From: Strigamia acuminata
Taxonomy: Eukaryota; Arthropoda; Chilopoda; Geophilomorpha; Linotaeniidae
Assembly: GCA_949358305.1 (NCBI GenBank)
Contig: OX442320.1
Location: 1,304,501-1,368,500, forward strand
Reading direction: 5' to 3'
Length of the DNA: 64,000 nucleotides
Shown here: piece after piece, positions 50,499-62,200 of the stretch
Layout: the number at the start of each line of letters is the position of its first letter
How positions within the stretch are numbered: position 1 is the stretch's first letter
Notes under the pieces: generated by a model
The model's input: the letters and a program-made list of their open reading frames with translations, nothing else
The model's database searches: none
Told to the model about the DNA's origin: nothing
Position numbers and translations under genes: made by a program

Positions 50499-53400
50499 TT
50501 GAGAAGATCAAGACTTGTTGACTTGTTTTGTGTTATTTTAAATTTTGTGTTCAGTTGTGCAATAGTTTTAAGTATTTGATTTTTCTGTTAGTCTTTAAGT
50601 TTTTGGATTCAACCACCGGTTACGAGAGATGGATTCACTGAATGAGTACAAGGTTGGTGAACAACTTTTAGCATGTTTATTAGTATAAAGAGTTTTCGTT
50701 TAAGTTTGAGAAGTTTAACAGAGTTTGTCATAATTTGGTTTTGGCTTTAAGATAGCTTTAAGTTAGTCTAAGTGTGGCTTTCTCTACCCCCCCGGTAGTT
50801 GCAAAGAGAGAGTGGATCGCAAGTAGCTTTGTAAAAAGGGTTTTTTCGATTTTGCAAAGTAAGATCTATTGTGGAGTTGTAAGGAGAAATTATCGTGGGG
50901 ATTAGTTTCTTAAATTGAATGAATCTTTGAGGAAAAACCTCTGCTATTAATGGATTGAGTCGCCAGTCCTATTCGGGGAATTCTTTTCTAAAAGCAGGGG
51001 TCAACAGTGGCCTTGAATAAATCGAGTTGAGTTTAGTATTTCGTGTTTGTTTTCGAGTTTCGTAATTCCATATTCTTTTGTTATCGAGTATAATTATTCT
51101 TATTTTTATAGAAAATAACGAATTAATTTACGGGGCACATCAAGAAAACTTAAGAGAGTTTTAACGAAGTATACGAGTTTTAATCGATCAGCTCCCCGTG
51201 ATCGAAAGAGAAGGAAATTCTTCTTGAATTTCAAGAGACTGTATCAAAGACTATTGCTTGAATAGTGATACACCAAGAGGATTTCAGCTTAAGGAAATCA
51301 ATGGATAGTTTGAAAGTGAGGATCGAGTTTAGAGAATAAATAGATCGTTTCTTGCTAGGAAAAAGATGGAGGTTTTGTTTACTCGAGATATTCTTTTTAG
51401 AAGGAGTGTTAACTCGGAACAAGTCATCGATTTTCGTGGTTAGTTCAATTCGATTTTACGATTCGACGATATTTCGGTTTCTTTTTATGCGAGGTTTCTT
51501 GATTTTTGGACGCAATTATTCGAGGAATGCAGACGACACTTTAATTTAGTTGACTTTAAGATGATTAAGGACATAATTCTTTGCTTCAAGATTATCCGGA
51601 GGATTAGCTACCCGTTCGTTTAGTCGAGTTTGTTTTGGATTTGATACGTCATTCGTCTCGAAAAGTTTTCTTACCTTCGATTTAGTTTTATTTACGAGTT
51701 AGGCAATTCGTTCCGTCAAAATAGGCTGGTGTTAATTAAAGAATTAGCAGAATTTTCTTTATAATCTGAGCGCTTTCGTGAACGATTCCGAGGTTATATT
51801 AGATTTTTCCCGACTTTGATCTGTCAGTCGGCCAATTACACAGTTCTAGAGGACAGTTCACATCCCATTCAGTTAATTGTTTTTCAGAAAATAATTAAAT
51901 GTGGCAGCTTCCATTTGAGGGAAGTAAGAGAAGTGCACGGTTATCCTGATTAACCAGCTGCATATACACACCTTCTACAAAATAGAGAAAAAGAATTTAG
52001 TCTTTTTAGGGAATATCGAATTCCAGTTAGCTGTAGAAAATAGAAGAAGAGGATTCACTTTCCTGAAGGAATCCCATCAGATACAAGAGCTTTTTCAAAG
52101 GGAAATTTAACAAGAGGTTAATTTCAGTGATCAAGTTAAAAAAGGGCACATGTTTGAAGAAACAAAATGAGTAGTTGTTAGAACAAGGCAACATACACTA
52201 TCGTGACTCTCTCTACAGAAACTTGCTACACATAAAGAATTTTTTGATCAACTTTTAGAGTTGAAAAGATAATCTTTCTCAGGAAGTTCACGTTCCTGAA
52301 AGGAAGTGTTCTTCAGTTATCCTTACTTACTCGCTCAATAGAAAAAGGATACATAACAGGTGCTCAGTCACACACACATATAGGATAAATAATCTCCCAT
52401 CTTTGCTGTTTCGTGATATTCCTCCAATTGGTTTTACTCTATCGTTAGTTTAGTAATCCCATCACTTCCTTAAACTTATCTTGTGATGTTTAGACAACGC
52501 TCATGTTTTTGAGACAAGCAGAATGGTAGATGACAATTGAGTGCTTGAATCATGTACCAATTGCATTTGGGTTGCAATGTTTGGTAGATAGCTGGCACTT
52601 ACATGCAAGTTGCAAAGAGCTATATCAGTAAAAACATACAAATCCTCATACTTAAAATACTAAATACTCTCTTTCATAAGCTACACTTACAAGGATGATT
52701 GCTAGTTCTTAACCTCCTAACCACTAATTGTTTCTACAAGTCGACACTACATAGATACTCGAACGGATTTAACTCTAAGGGCAAAAGCATTGGCAGCCAT
52801 AGAAGACAGTAGAAAATCCGGTGATTTCACAACTACTTTTCCGAAAGTAATGGATTGTGATATCAGAAACAGAAATAATATACAACAAGACGCTTTAAAC
52901 TTAGGTCAGAATACTGCAGAAATTTTTGAATGAATTTTTAAGGGACGAGAGTTGGGGCGATGGTTATTCTCCTTTTTGGTCAATCTCAGATAATATACGG
53001 GTTTTTTAGTTAAGCAGTCTAAAATATCCAAAGGAACCTTCTCGGCTCGGATATAAGATATTTTCTAATTAATTCCACTTCTATAGTCACTTAACTTTTA
53101 CATATCTTGGCAGTCAAGCGCTGGAGATCAAAGGATCACAGACAGGACGGGAGGTCCGAATGCGTTCGCCTCTCTCAGATTGTGATAGTTGGGAGCTTAG
53201 AAACTTGGGATCTGGAGGATTGGACTGGGTAGAGCCGTTGTTCTTGCCAATCAAGATTATTTTCTGTTGAATGAGCCAGTTCCCTTTAGGAGCGCTAATA
53301 GAAAAGGCGAAATGGGGGAATGGGGTTTGACAGGTCCACTTGATCTTCATATAGGAAAATTTGTTCTGAATCGGTCTTTTAGCTTAAAGTAGGAAAATAG

Positions 53401-54655
53401 AATTCTAGCAATTAATATAACCATCTCGGATGATAGATGAAAGTTAGATGAATTTTAAGTGAGTTTTCCTTGCAATATATGCACTGGGGATTCGGAGCGC
53501 AAAGTTTCATAACACCATTGCTCAAAATATTACAGCTCATGTATTTTAGTTTGAATTGAAGGAGGAATAAGTCAAATTTGGCTAATACAATCGAGTTTAA
53601 GATAGATGGTCGAGGCGGAATACGGTTGTCCAGGTCTTTTTCTTGGGAAGGTAAAAGCTAGGATTTTCCACATAAAGATGAGGTCTATCTTGGTCGAATG
53701 AATTTTGCTTTCCTAGGTGATTGGGGTCTCGTTCAAAGTAATCCCATTTGTCGACATCTTTTCAATAAACAAAATACTTAACTCTTACAGTCAAATAACC
53801 TCTACCTCTAACACACAATAACTTGAATGAGAACATAAAATGCAATTAACTTCAATAGTCTTGATTTAATTTAGAATTGCAACAATTTTACCTCATACCA
53901 AGGTCAAGGACAGGCTCTTTGTTCTTACGGATTAACTTCGCTGATACAATCATCCATTGTAGGTTTGATACTTAGGAAATTCTTCTCAGTTATCACAAGG
54001 ATAATTGTGAGATTTCATGCTCATTTCGCAGACAGTTGAAGCACAGTCGGTTTTGTTTGACTATTTGTCATACTAAACATTGTATAGGTCTCAAATAATA
54101 GCTGTCCGGATACAAAGAACAGGAGAATCTTTTCCGCGACTTTTAACCCTTCACTTTCTTGACTAGTTCTTAAAGTGCAGTAATCTGCGCGTTTTCTGTT
54201 CAGTAGCACCCTATTAACTTCGCAAAGGCGGATATAGGTGTTAATTAATAATTAGGTAAATCAGTTTCCTTTTTTATTAAACTCAGTTGATGTCATAACA
54301 TACAGAATGTTTGGCCTTCAGGTCACTTCACTTCCTTTTTTGTTTGCCGGGAAGACCTCCTGAGAGGAGTGGAAAAGTCAACCTTTAGAGGACATTGGGT
54401 AGAGTGAATTGAAAGAAGAGCCCAAACAATACAATCATACAGTAGTTTGAAAGATTCACAAGGAATCAATCAATAATACAAAGAGGGATTCTTGGTTAAC
54501 ATGAGGAGACTTACAATAGTACTTATGATTAGCTTTCCAATTTTCCAATAGACATTGGGATGACAGGTCTGGTATCCATTCTGTATGGTCAGATAAGAGA
54601 GAGAGAGAGAGTCACATAGTTATTTGAGAAAGAAAATTACACCCTTAGTAGATAT
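50499..54655. other. AT-rich non-coding stretch
   Basis: About 4.2 kb without a credible gene on either strand; open frames are short and of biased composition. I see AATAAA signals near 51014 and 51333, a hairpin-prone cccccccgg stretch near 50790, and a (GA)n run at about 54596-54611. No terminal repeats or transposon proteins are recognised. Confidence 0.6.
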
Positions 54656-55125
54656 TGTTACGTGGCCAACTGGCCAATAATGACCACGTAACTTATAACT
54701 ATTTTGATGAACATCATTTAATAACTAAGAGTGAAATGAACAGGAGTCAGAGTTTAGGTTGAAATATAAACTATGTTCTTTTATTCTTTAATTACAAAAC
54801 ATAAACTTAATTGAAATCATAAAACTAAACCTAAAACTAAAGTAAACATTAAGACTGAAGACATGAATAACACCTTCTTTCTTATTTGCAAACTAATCAT
54901 GCCATATACTGGCTGAAACATTAATCATTAGAAGTCCTGGGAAGACTGAGCTCTAAGAGCCAAAATTGCTCTTTTATACTCAAGTCACCCCCCTGAGTTA
55001 GTTCTAATTGACTCGCCCGTGACGTCACCATCACGTACGCTGTCTAGTGATAGATTTTGACAACTCTAATAACATTTGTGCTGGTTTGAGACGGTCGGCA
55101 GACGACGCGACTCAACCGCATGACA
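54656..55125 (-). repeat. Gypsy-2 3' LTR (470 bp)
   Basis: On the minus strand it starts TGTCATGCGG, right after the polypurine tract, and ends CCACGTAACA. Near the end, arms gttacgtgg (54657-54665) and ccacgtaac (54684-54692) form a 9-bp inverted repeat around ggccaactggcc. A minus-strand AATAAA is at 54780-54785. The duplication cannot be checked because the other LTR is absent. Confidence 0.8.
54945..55027 (-). promoter_or_regulatory. Gypsy-2 LTR promoter: CRE, TATA and initiator
   Basis: Reading along the minus strand: TGACGTCA at 55020-55027, TATAAAAG at 54971-54978, and the arthropod-type initiator TCAGT at 54945-54949. The initiator A lies about 32 nt after the start of the TATA box, an ideal core-promoter spacing. 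Confidence 0.7.
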
Positions 55126-55139
55126 ACTCCCTCTTTTAG
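55126..55139 (-). promoter_or_regulatory. Polypurine tract of Gypsy-2
   Basis: The minus strand reads aaaagagggagt immediately before the LTR, closely matching aaaaaagggagt of Gypsy-1. Confidence 0.75.
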
Positions 55140-55477
55140 TTTTTTGGTCTCCAAAAACCAAAGCAATCAAAATTTTAAGCTACCCTCGTGTTATTCATTC
55201 TAATAATCCTTATTTTAACACTAAAATTACGAGTCATTCCCATGTGTTATTCATATCTTCATGTCATTTAGTCATAAATAAAATTCACAAAAGAAAATTT
55301 CAATGTCAATCGATACATTTCAATACGCATTAATTATTCATAATAACACTTTTTGGATTTTCTCATCTACATTATATTACTTTTTTTTTCTGGTTTTCAA
55401 CATTTTTCTATATAAAATTACAAAATTCACATTTTAAATGAAAATAAGCAAAACAAAATCAAATTACAAATTAAAAT

Positions 55478-55654
55478 TTACACCGGAGGTCTAAGTTTTT
55501 CGGTCTCCTCCTTGAATGGCTCCAATGCCTTTTGGGCCAGTTCATACAAGATGCGATGGCGCAGATGAATTGGGTGCGCGTGACGCATCCAATCACGGTC
55601 GATTATGTATCTCAAGTTGATTCCAGTTGAATTCCAACTTAATATCCAATCTGT
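55478..55654 (-). CDS. Short ORF in the Gypsy-2 3' region
   Basis: A 58-codon open frame of protein-like composition (IIDRDWMRHAHPIHLRHR, then LYELAQKALEPFKEE) that ends 350 bp before the LTR. It follows acaatagacag, which could be a splice acceptor, and has no ATG until the internal DWM. It stands out from the AT-rich surroundings. It may be the remnant of a third, spliced ORF as in some gypsy elements, or a captured exon. No family is recognised. Confidence 0.35.
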   Translation of the reverse strand, partial: TDWILSWNSTGINLRYIIDRDWMRHAHPIHLRHRILYELAQKALEPFKEETEKLRPPV

Positions 55655-55933
55655 CTATTGTAGCTATTTATTTAAATTATGAAGTCTAAACTAATTAAAT
55701 ATTCAATGTGAAAATTCCCAAGTTAACAATTTCTGTGCAATTTCTCGAAAATAATCACGTTAGATTCGTCTCAAATTTCCGCATTCCTAATTTTTAATTC
55801 AATTATTCCACAACAATACCTACTTTCACACGAAAACTCGTTGAAATAATAAAGCTTTGTTAAGTTCAAATCAGGCTTAAATCAGGCTTTGTCTCAGGTC
55901 GCTACAATTTACTTGTGCTTTCTTTGACAAAAC

Positions 55934-58900
55934 CTAATAAAATGTGGTGTAATCGCGTCGATCCTGCTTTCGTAGGCGGCGTGACCGGAAACTGCCAATT
56001 TCAGGCGGTCGCGCGTGCGCGTCGTTGTCAACCGCACTTGCGACACCTGGTGACGGTTTCGGTAGTTGATTTTTCTCACTTTTCGCCGGAAGTTCATTCT
56101 CGAATAGGCCTCGTAATGATATTTGGTCATCATCGTCGATGAAACGTTCCGTTGCCGCAGAAACAGGTTTGTTTGACGAATTTTCGTTGTTTTTCGTGAC
56201 TATTTCATTCTGTTTGTCTGTTTCTGTCAAATCCTCGGCAAATGTAACCTTTTTAGATGTTAAAGGTTTCATGATGTCATCTGAGATTTCTTCTCTTGCC
56301 TTGTATGGTTTTAATCGCTCTATGTTTACAATATCCATTTTCTTACCTGACGAACTTCGAATTTCGTAATCATTTGGTGCTGTTCTTCGCACTATCTCAT
56401 ATGGACCAGAGAATTGTGGCAGGAGTTTCTCGCTCAAACCAACCTTTCTATTTGGTGTTTTCAAATATACTAGCTCTCCTGGATCGAATTCCACATGTAC
56501 TCTGTCCAAATCAAAGCGTTTCTTGCTTTTTTCACCTTGTTCTTGTATCCGTTCATTAGAAATTCTCCTTGCCTCCCTGATAAATCTGGAAGTACGCAAA
56601 GTGAATTCTTTTCGAGGAAGGTTTAAGTTGACATCCACGTTGAGATCAGCTTCATAGCCTCGCATTAAATAATAAGGGGTATAACCTGTTGTTTCATGGA
56701 CTCCAGTATTATAAGAGAAAAGAAGAAATGTCAAAAATTCATCCCAATCCGTGTGATCTTTATTTACATAATTCTGCAACATTTTTGCTAATGTTGCATT
56801 AAATCTTTCCGTGAGCCCATTTGTTCTTGGATGGTATCCGGAAGTGTTCTTGTGGACGGATTTGAATAATGCAGATATCTCTTTAATCATCTCATTTCTG
56901 TATTCTGTTCCCTTATCACTCAAAATCTCTCGTGGGCTTCCTTCTTTCACCATGACTTCATAAACAAGTGCTTTCGCTGCTTCAAGAGCTGTGCAAGCTG
57001 GTGCTGCTCTAGCTATTGCAGTGCGTGACAAATAATCCGTAATAATGAAAACATACTTGTTTCCTGTATCAGATGTTGGAAAACTTCCTAATGTGTCTAT
57101 GGCGACTCTTTCAAACGGTCTCGACACTGTCGACCACGGTTGCATCAATCCTTTTGGTGGCGTTGTCATAGTTTTTGCACTTGCACACGATGAACATGAG
57201 AGTACGTGATTCCTCACGTCCCTATAGATCTTAGGCCAGAAGAATCTTGTTCTTATTCTCTTCCACGTTTTGTTAAGGCCTAAATGAGCTCCTGTAAGAC
57301 CGTCATGCATTTCAACTAATACGCACCTGCGTAAATGCTGCGGAACATACAACAATTCTTCCGTGTTTAAGGAATCAAATTTCTTCTTCTTAAACAATGT
57401 ATCGCCTTGAAGTACGAATTGCTTTAGCGTTCGTCTTCTGTTGCGCGGAAGTTGCTCATTTTTCTGCAAGGTTGTGATGATTTCCAAAATCTTCTGATCT
57501 TTGCGCTGCTCAGCAGGCAAATTGAGATTCTCGAGAGCCAGTGAAGGAATTTCTATGATTTCTTCTCCACCAACCTCTTCTGGAAATCTACTTAATGCAT
57601 CGGCATCTGTGTGTTTCTTGCCCGACTTATGCAGTACATCATAATCGTAATCAACCAATTGCAGACTCCATCGTGCTAACCTACCATTTGGATTCTTGAC
57701 GCTTTTCAGCCATTGAAGGGCTGAATGGTCCGTGATGATGGTAAACTTCTTTCCGTACAAGTAAGGTCGATACTTCTCTATGCCGAACAATATGGCGAGA
57801 CATTCTCTTTCCGTCGCGGTATAGTTCTGTTCGGCTTGGCTCAGCAACCTACTTGCATAGCATATAACATGCTCCTGATTATTGATCTTCTGCTTCAGGA
57901 TAGCTCCAAGACCGTAAGCACTAGCGTCCGTCGATATTATAAATGGCTGTGCGAAATTGGGGTGAGCCAGCACAGGTACCGTTACCAAAGCTGTTCTTAG
58001 TCGCTTAAATGCTTCTTCATGAGGCGGTCCCCAGTCGAATTTCTCGTCTTTCTTCGTAAGGTTGACCAAGGGTTTGGAAATATCAGCAAATCCTAAAATG
58101 AATTTTCTATAATATGAACACAAACCCAAAAATCCCCTTAATTGTTTGACATTTAGTGGCACCGGAAATTTTGCCACAGACTCGAGATTTCGTGGATCTG
58201 GTGAAACGCCCTCTGAATCAATTACATGTCCGAGATACCGGATGGTATTGGTCCCGAAAGTACATTTACTCAGCTTCACCTTCAAATTCGCAATTCGCAG
58301 TTTTTCGAAAACTGAGTCCAAGTCTTGTAAATGTTGTTCAAATGTTTTAGAAAAAATTATAAGGTCGTCAAGATAGGCTATACAGACCTTTCCCAGGAGG
58401 TTGCCCAATACTTTATTCATCAATTTTTGAAACGCAGCTGGGCTATTACATAACCCCATTCCGAGGACGTTAAATTCATAGTGTCCGGTTGAAGTGGTGA
58501 ACGCTGTCTTCTCTCGGTCTTGTTCATTTATTTCAACTTGATGGTATCCTTGGATTAAATCCATCATCGAGAAAAACTGGGCCCCTGCTAGTTGATCTAA
58601 AGTGTCATCTATTCTAGGTAGTGGGTACACCATTTTCTTTGTAATTGCGTTCAACCTCCTCCAATCAACACAAAACCTCCATTTGCCGTCTCTTTTCTTG
58701 ATGAGCAAGACTGGCGCGCTCCAAGGACTTTCCGATTCCCTAATGACTCCTTGTTCTAACAATTTCCTTGTTTCCTCAGCTTCTACTTCTTTTTCTGCGA
58801 TTGATTGTCTATACGGCTGCAAGTGAATAGGATCATGGTCACCTGTATCTATCTTGTGGCTAAAGTTGGTTACTCTTCCTAAATCTGTATCTGAAATGGC

Positions 58901-59164
58901 AAACCTGTCCTTATTCTTTTGGAGTAGCTGCTTTATCTGCTCTTGTTGACTCTTATTCATCTTATCTTTGGCTATTGAAGAGTCAAAGTCAAAGCAATGT
59001 GGTGGATTATAGAACTCGCAACTAAAATGATGATAACATCCGCACGAACGAGTATTATTATTATTACTATTGTTGTTATTGTTAATATTATAATTTTGAC
59101 TACCACCTCTATTAATACTTCCTTGAAAATTCTTATATTGAAAATTCTGACCCCTTCGCTTCAT
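55934..59164 (-). CDS. pol: Gypsy-2 Pol fused to Gag tail, protease missing
   Basis: 1076 residues from ATG 59164; the frame is open back to 59272, and residues before the Met (EVPILIGSQWYAP) still match the Gag of Gypsy-1. Residues 1-40 are an Asn-rich Gag tail. From about residue 58 the protein aligns without gaps to Gypsy-1 Pol residue 226 onward, so roughly 225 Pol residues containing the LDSGG protease are deleted in frame. Reverse transcriptase (YLDD near 264-267), RNase H (STDASAYG, TERECLA, TDHSALQWL, HTDADALSR) and integrase (zinc finger; MAIDTLG-like first Asp, LSDKGTEY, GLTERFNA) are intact, and the C-terminal LPQFSGPYEIV module is kept. It would need protease and Gag from another copy. 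Confidence 0.92.
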   Translation of the reverse strand: MKRRGQNFQYKNFQGSINRGGSQNYNINNNNNSNNNNTRSCGCYHHFSCEFYNPPHCFDFDSSIAKDKMNKSQQEQIKQLLQKNKDRFAISDTDLGRVTNFSHKIDTGDHDPIHLQPYRQSIAEKEVEAEETRKLLEQGVIRESESPWSAPVLLIKKRDGKWRFCVDWRRLNAITKKMVYPLPRIDDTLDQLAGAQFFSMMDLIQGYHQVEINEQDREKTAFTTSTGHYEFNVLGMGLCNSPAAFQKLMNKVLGNLLGKVCIAYLDDLIIFSKTFEQHLQDLDSVFEKLRIANLKVKLSKCTFGTNTIRYLGHVIDSEGVSPDPRNLESVAKFPVPLNVKQLRGFLGLCSYYRKFILGFADISKPLVNLTKKDEKFDWGPPHEEAFKRLRTALVTVPVLAHPNFAQPFIISTDASAYGLGAILKQKINNQEHVICYASRLLSQAEQNYTATERECLAILFGIEKYRPYLYGKKFTIITDHSALQWLKSVKNPNGRLARWSLQLVDYDYDVLHKSGKKHTDADALSRFPEEVGGEEIIEIPSLALENLNLPAEQRKDQKILEIITTLQKNEQLPRNRRRTLKQFVLQGDTLFKKKKFDSLNTEELLYVPQHLRRCVLVEMHDGLTGAHLGLNKTWKRIRTRFFWPKIYRDVRNHVLSCSSCASAKTMTTPPKGLMQPWSTVSRPFERVAIDTLGSFPTSDTGNKYVFIITDYLSRTAIARAAPACTALEAAKALVYEVMVKEGSPREILSDKGTEYRNEMIKEISALFKSVHKNTSGYHPRTNGLTERFNATLAKMLQNYVNKDHTDWDEFLTFLLFSYNTGVHETTGYTPYYLMRGYEADLNVDVNLNLPRKEFTLRTSRFIREARRISNERIQEQGEKSKKRFDLDRVHVEFDPGELVYLKTPNRKVGLSEKLLPQFSGPYEIVRRTAPNDYEIRSSSGKKMDIVNIERLKPYKAREEISDDIMKPLTSKKVTFAEDLTETDKQNEIVTKNNENSSNKPVSAATERFIDDDDQISLRGLFENELPAKSEKNQLPKPSPGVASAVDNDAHARPPEIGSFRSRRLRKQDRRDYTTFY

Positions 59165-59272
59165 TGGTGCATACCACTGGCTTCCTATTAAGATGGGTAC
59201 TTCTGTTTCCGGCAGCCCTGGACCGTGGCAGTCTGCAAGAAACGAGGAAGAAAAGATGAAGAATAACTTCTC

Positions 59273-62200
59273 TCACCTGATCTTGTAGTGAATTGCCGTA
59301 ATTGAATTCACTCTTGAAACTTATGGAAAATAAACGAAATTGCTGCCCTGAACAGGCGCAGCAATGAGCACACATTGAATCCAAGACTGATGTGCTAAAG
59401 CACATGAAAACTGAATTTATTCTAAAGTTAATATCTATCAAAAGTACACAGAAAGAAAAAGGGAGAAAAAAACTACATAACTTAACCCTAGCAAGCAAGT
59501 GTTGTTGTGCAACGCACAACAATTAGATCACCGATCGTAGCAACGGTTTACAACAATTGCACAGAGAATTCAGCCCTCTAGTGCCAACTTGTAAAGTATA
59601 ACAACTACTAAAAGCATAGAAATGAGCAAGAATGCATACAGAAAATACAGTAAACCGTTAAACACGCATTTCAAAGTAAAAACAAACTTAAAACTAACAG
59701 CAAACGACACTTTAGGTGAATCTTAGCAGAGAAAGCTCTAAAGTGCCGGTCAAGAAGTACAAAATTAAGCGGAATTAATGTACAACTACCACTCCCACGT
59801 CACAAACTTCACGAATCTCACTTAACATTCAGACAAAACTTAAGCTGCGCTATTAACTAAACACAAACTTAAATAATTGATCAATTCAAGCAAATCCGCT
59901 ATTGCGATAGCAAAAAAACCCATGTTGCGAATCTGCTCGCAACAGCGTTGCCGGCCAAAGAAGAAGGGAAGGCAAGGCAGAAAACCGTTGAAGGAATTCC
60001 TCATCAAAACCAAGAGCACGGAAAGAAAAAGTACCGAAGCCAAGCTCGACTTTGTGAAAGTCGCGAAGGCAAAACCATAGATGCGAAGGCAAAAAGCTGT
60101 AACCTAAACATACTGGACCTCTAAAAGCGTCCCAGAACCAAGGGCGTCGAAATCGGATCGTGACCCATAAACCACCGGAGAGACTAAAGAAAAGAGAAGT
60201 TGCGTTGCGGCGCACTTCCTTATCAACTACCAGTAAAGACTAAAAGAAACTTAGAACGCGAGAGAAGAAAGAGAAGGGCCGTGCCATGATGACCTAGTCC
60301 AGACACCAAGGGGCTACGGCGTCGCCAATAAACACGTGGCGCACACGCAGAAAACCTTTAGAAAATCCGACTGAACGAGTTTTCTAACCAAAATGACGTG
60401 AGAACTTTGCGAGAGCTTGTCAGAAAGCTCAGTCTGTCAACCCGTAGACAGACGCTTAAACTAATGGAAATTAGAAGCATGAAAACGAGAATCCTCGTCA
60501 AAGAGGAAGGGGTGCTGGTCAATAACACTTGCCGGACCACACACCGAGGTTCAAAGCCTCAGTATCGAAAACTAAACGTCGTCGAAAAAAGGAAAAACTG
60601 TCACAAAAACTCTTGACCGAGCATGGCCTCGCAAGGAACATGACATACATGAAGACTAGAAAGAAAACTTGGAACGCAAAAGAGAACGGACTTGAGACAC
60701 GGCAGGCTTCACCGCCTCGTTGTCCTCGAGCCAGCGCTCAAGTGACAGCGTACCACGGAAACCTCCATCCGCACTAAAACACGAGCTGCGAACTTAAACT
60801 TATTAAACTACTAAAGACGAACCTTTTATAGAAAACAAGAAAAATGCAAACTAAGGGAATGAATGCGTTGACCCAGACCTATCGTCTGACCAACTACCCA
60901 GCATTCGTACGAAGAACTAGAAAATGCCGTCAAGACCTAGGCACCACTCTTTCGCAAAGAGTGACTAACTAACAACTTACCCAAAGCCATGACCACCTAG
61001 CTAACATGATCACGCCAGAAGGAGGAAAAAGAGAACGAGAAGGCATGAAGCTCAGGCAATGCGAACCATTCGCAGCAACTGCCACGCAAAGGCGTTGACC
61101 GCACCCTGACTTGACATGAACCCACGAAACCGCTAAGAGCAGAGAATAAAGAAAAAAGGAAAGACTTAGTCAGATGACTGTGCAAGCCAACTGCGACCTC
61201 TTGTTCACAGTGACAATGAAACACGCGCACGCTGACCCATCGACCACAACTTTATCTAACTAACAAGAGAAGAAACGGTTCAATTATCTAAAAAAAACGA
61301 GCACGTTCCGTGCAAATAAATACCGGCAAAAACGTCAATATTATCACTAAAGCTATTGGCCAAGTATGGCCTCACAAGGGAAACTAACAAACTGGAACTG
61401 TGAAAACCAGCAAGAATTCCAAAACACTAAACTTCCTGCTTTTTTTCGAAGAGGGAATAAGTCCGTACCCAAATAATCAATCCATTTCCTCCCCACGAGA
61501 AAAGAAAGGAAAGGGGCCTGCTTCTTTTTGAAGATCAACAGGTGTCAAACGATACTGAAAAACGTTGGAAGCAGTACAACTGCAACCAAATGAAGCGAAG
61601 CTACACTTCCTGCACGAAAACTAATCACGTCGTTGAAAAGAAATTAAAACCGGTGGCTTTCTTTCAACCGAGCTGCGCTTTACGAATGCGCCTTGAACAA
61701 GGAGGTACCCGATGGACTGCACGTCCGCACTCGGGCCACCGTGTAGCCTGTTGTGAGCAGACTACCACGAAGACTGAAACTTCTTTAACCGAGAGGGAAA
61801 TAGAAACTAGATCTAGTTAAAACCCCATGCTCCAATAAGGAGGCTACCGTATGAACGCTTGGCCCACCCCGAGTCGGAACCAATATGATTGAACCGAGAA
61901 ACGAGAGAAGAGGGAGGGTTGCTTGACGTCCCTGATTGCGAGGGGCGTCACACATAGACATGAGCACAAGGACTTGCCAGTTGCCAACCGCATTACTGGA
62001 ACCGGTAAGCAACTGCAAGTCGACAATTGACTCTCTCACATACCCATTGACCACATCGTCGATCAGCAAGCCGACTTCCGGAAATCGCCACTCTACTGAA
62101 AGCACGTGTTGTCCAATGACTAAAACGTGTTGCCGAGTGCCGGCGCCAAGAAGGCCGCACACACACGTCCTTCGACCCATCCTAGAGTGGGCTCCCTGCC

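Larger units (their letters stand above)
54656..59272 (-). mobile_element. Gypsy-2, 5'-truncated Ty3/gypsy element (minus strand)
   Basis: Related to Gypsy-1 but a different family. In element orientation it has a fused Gag-tail/Pol frame (59164 to 55934), about 800 bp of 3' untranslated sequence, a polypurine tract and a 470-bp 3' LTR. No matching 5' LTR (tgtcatgcgg...) occurs between 59.2 kb and the window end. Similarity to Gag of Gypsy-1 can be followed only to about 59215. The element therefore lost its 5' half and also has an internal deletion of the protease. Confidence 0.85.

Noticed and set aside
55915-56142. Frames on the + strand opposite Gypsy-2 pol (55.9-59.2 kb)
   Set aside because: Shadows of the conserved pol frame on the opposite strand.
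60398-60777. Basic + strand frames in the terminal region
   Set aside because: Short, Lys/Arg-rich because of A-rich DNA, overlapping each other, with no recognisable domain.
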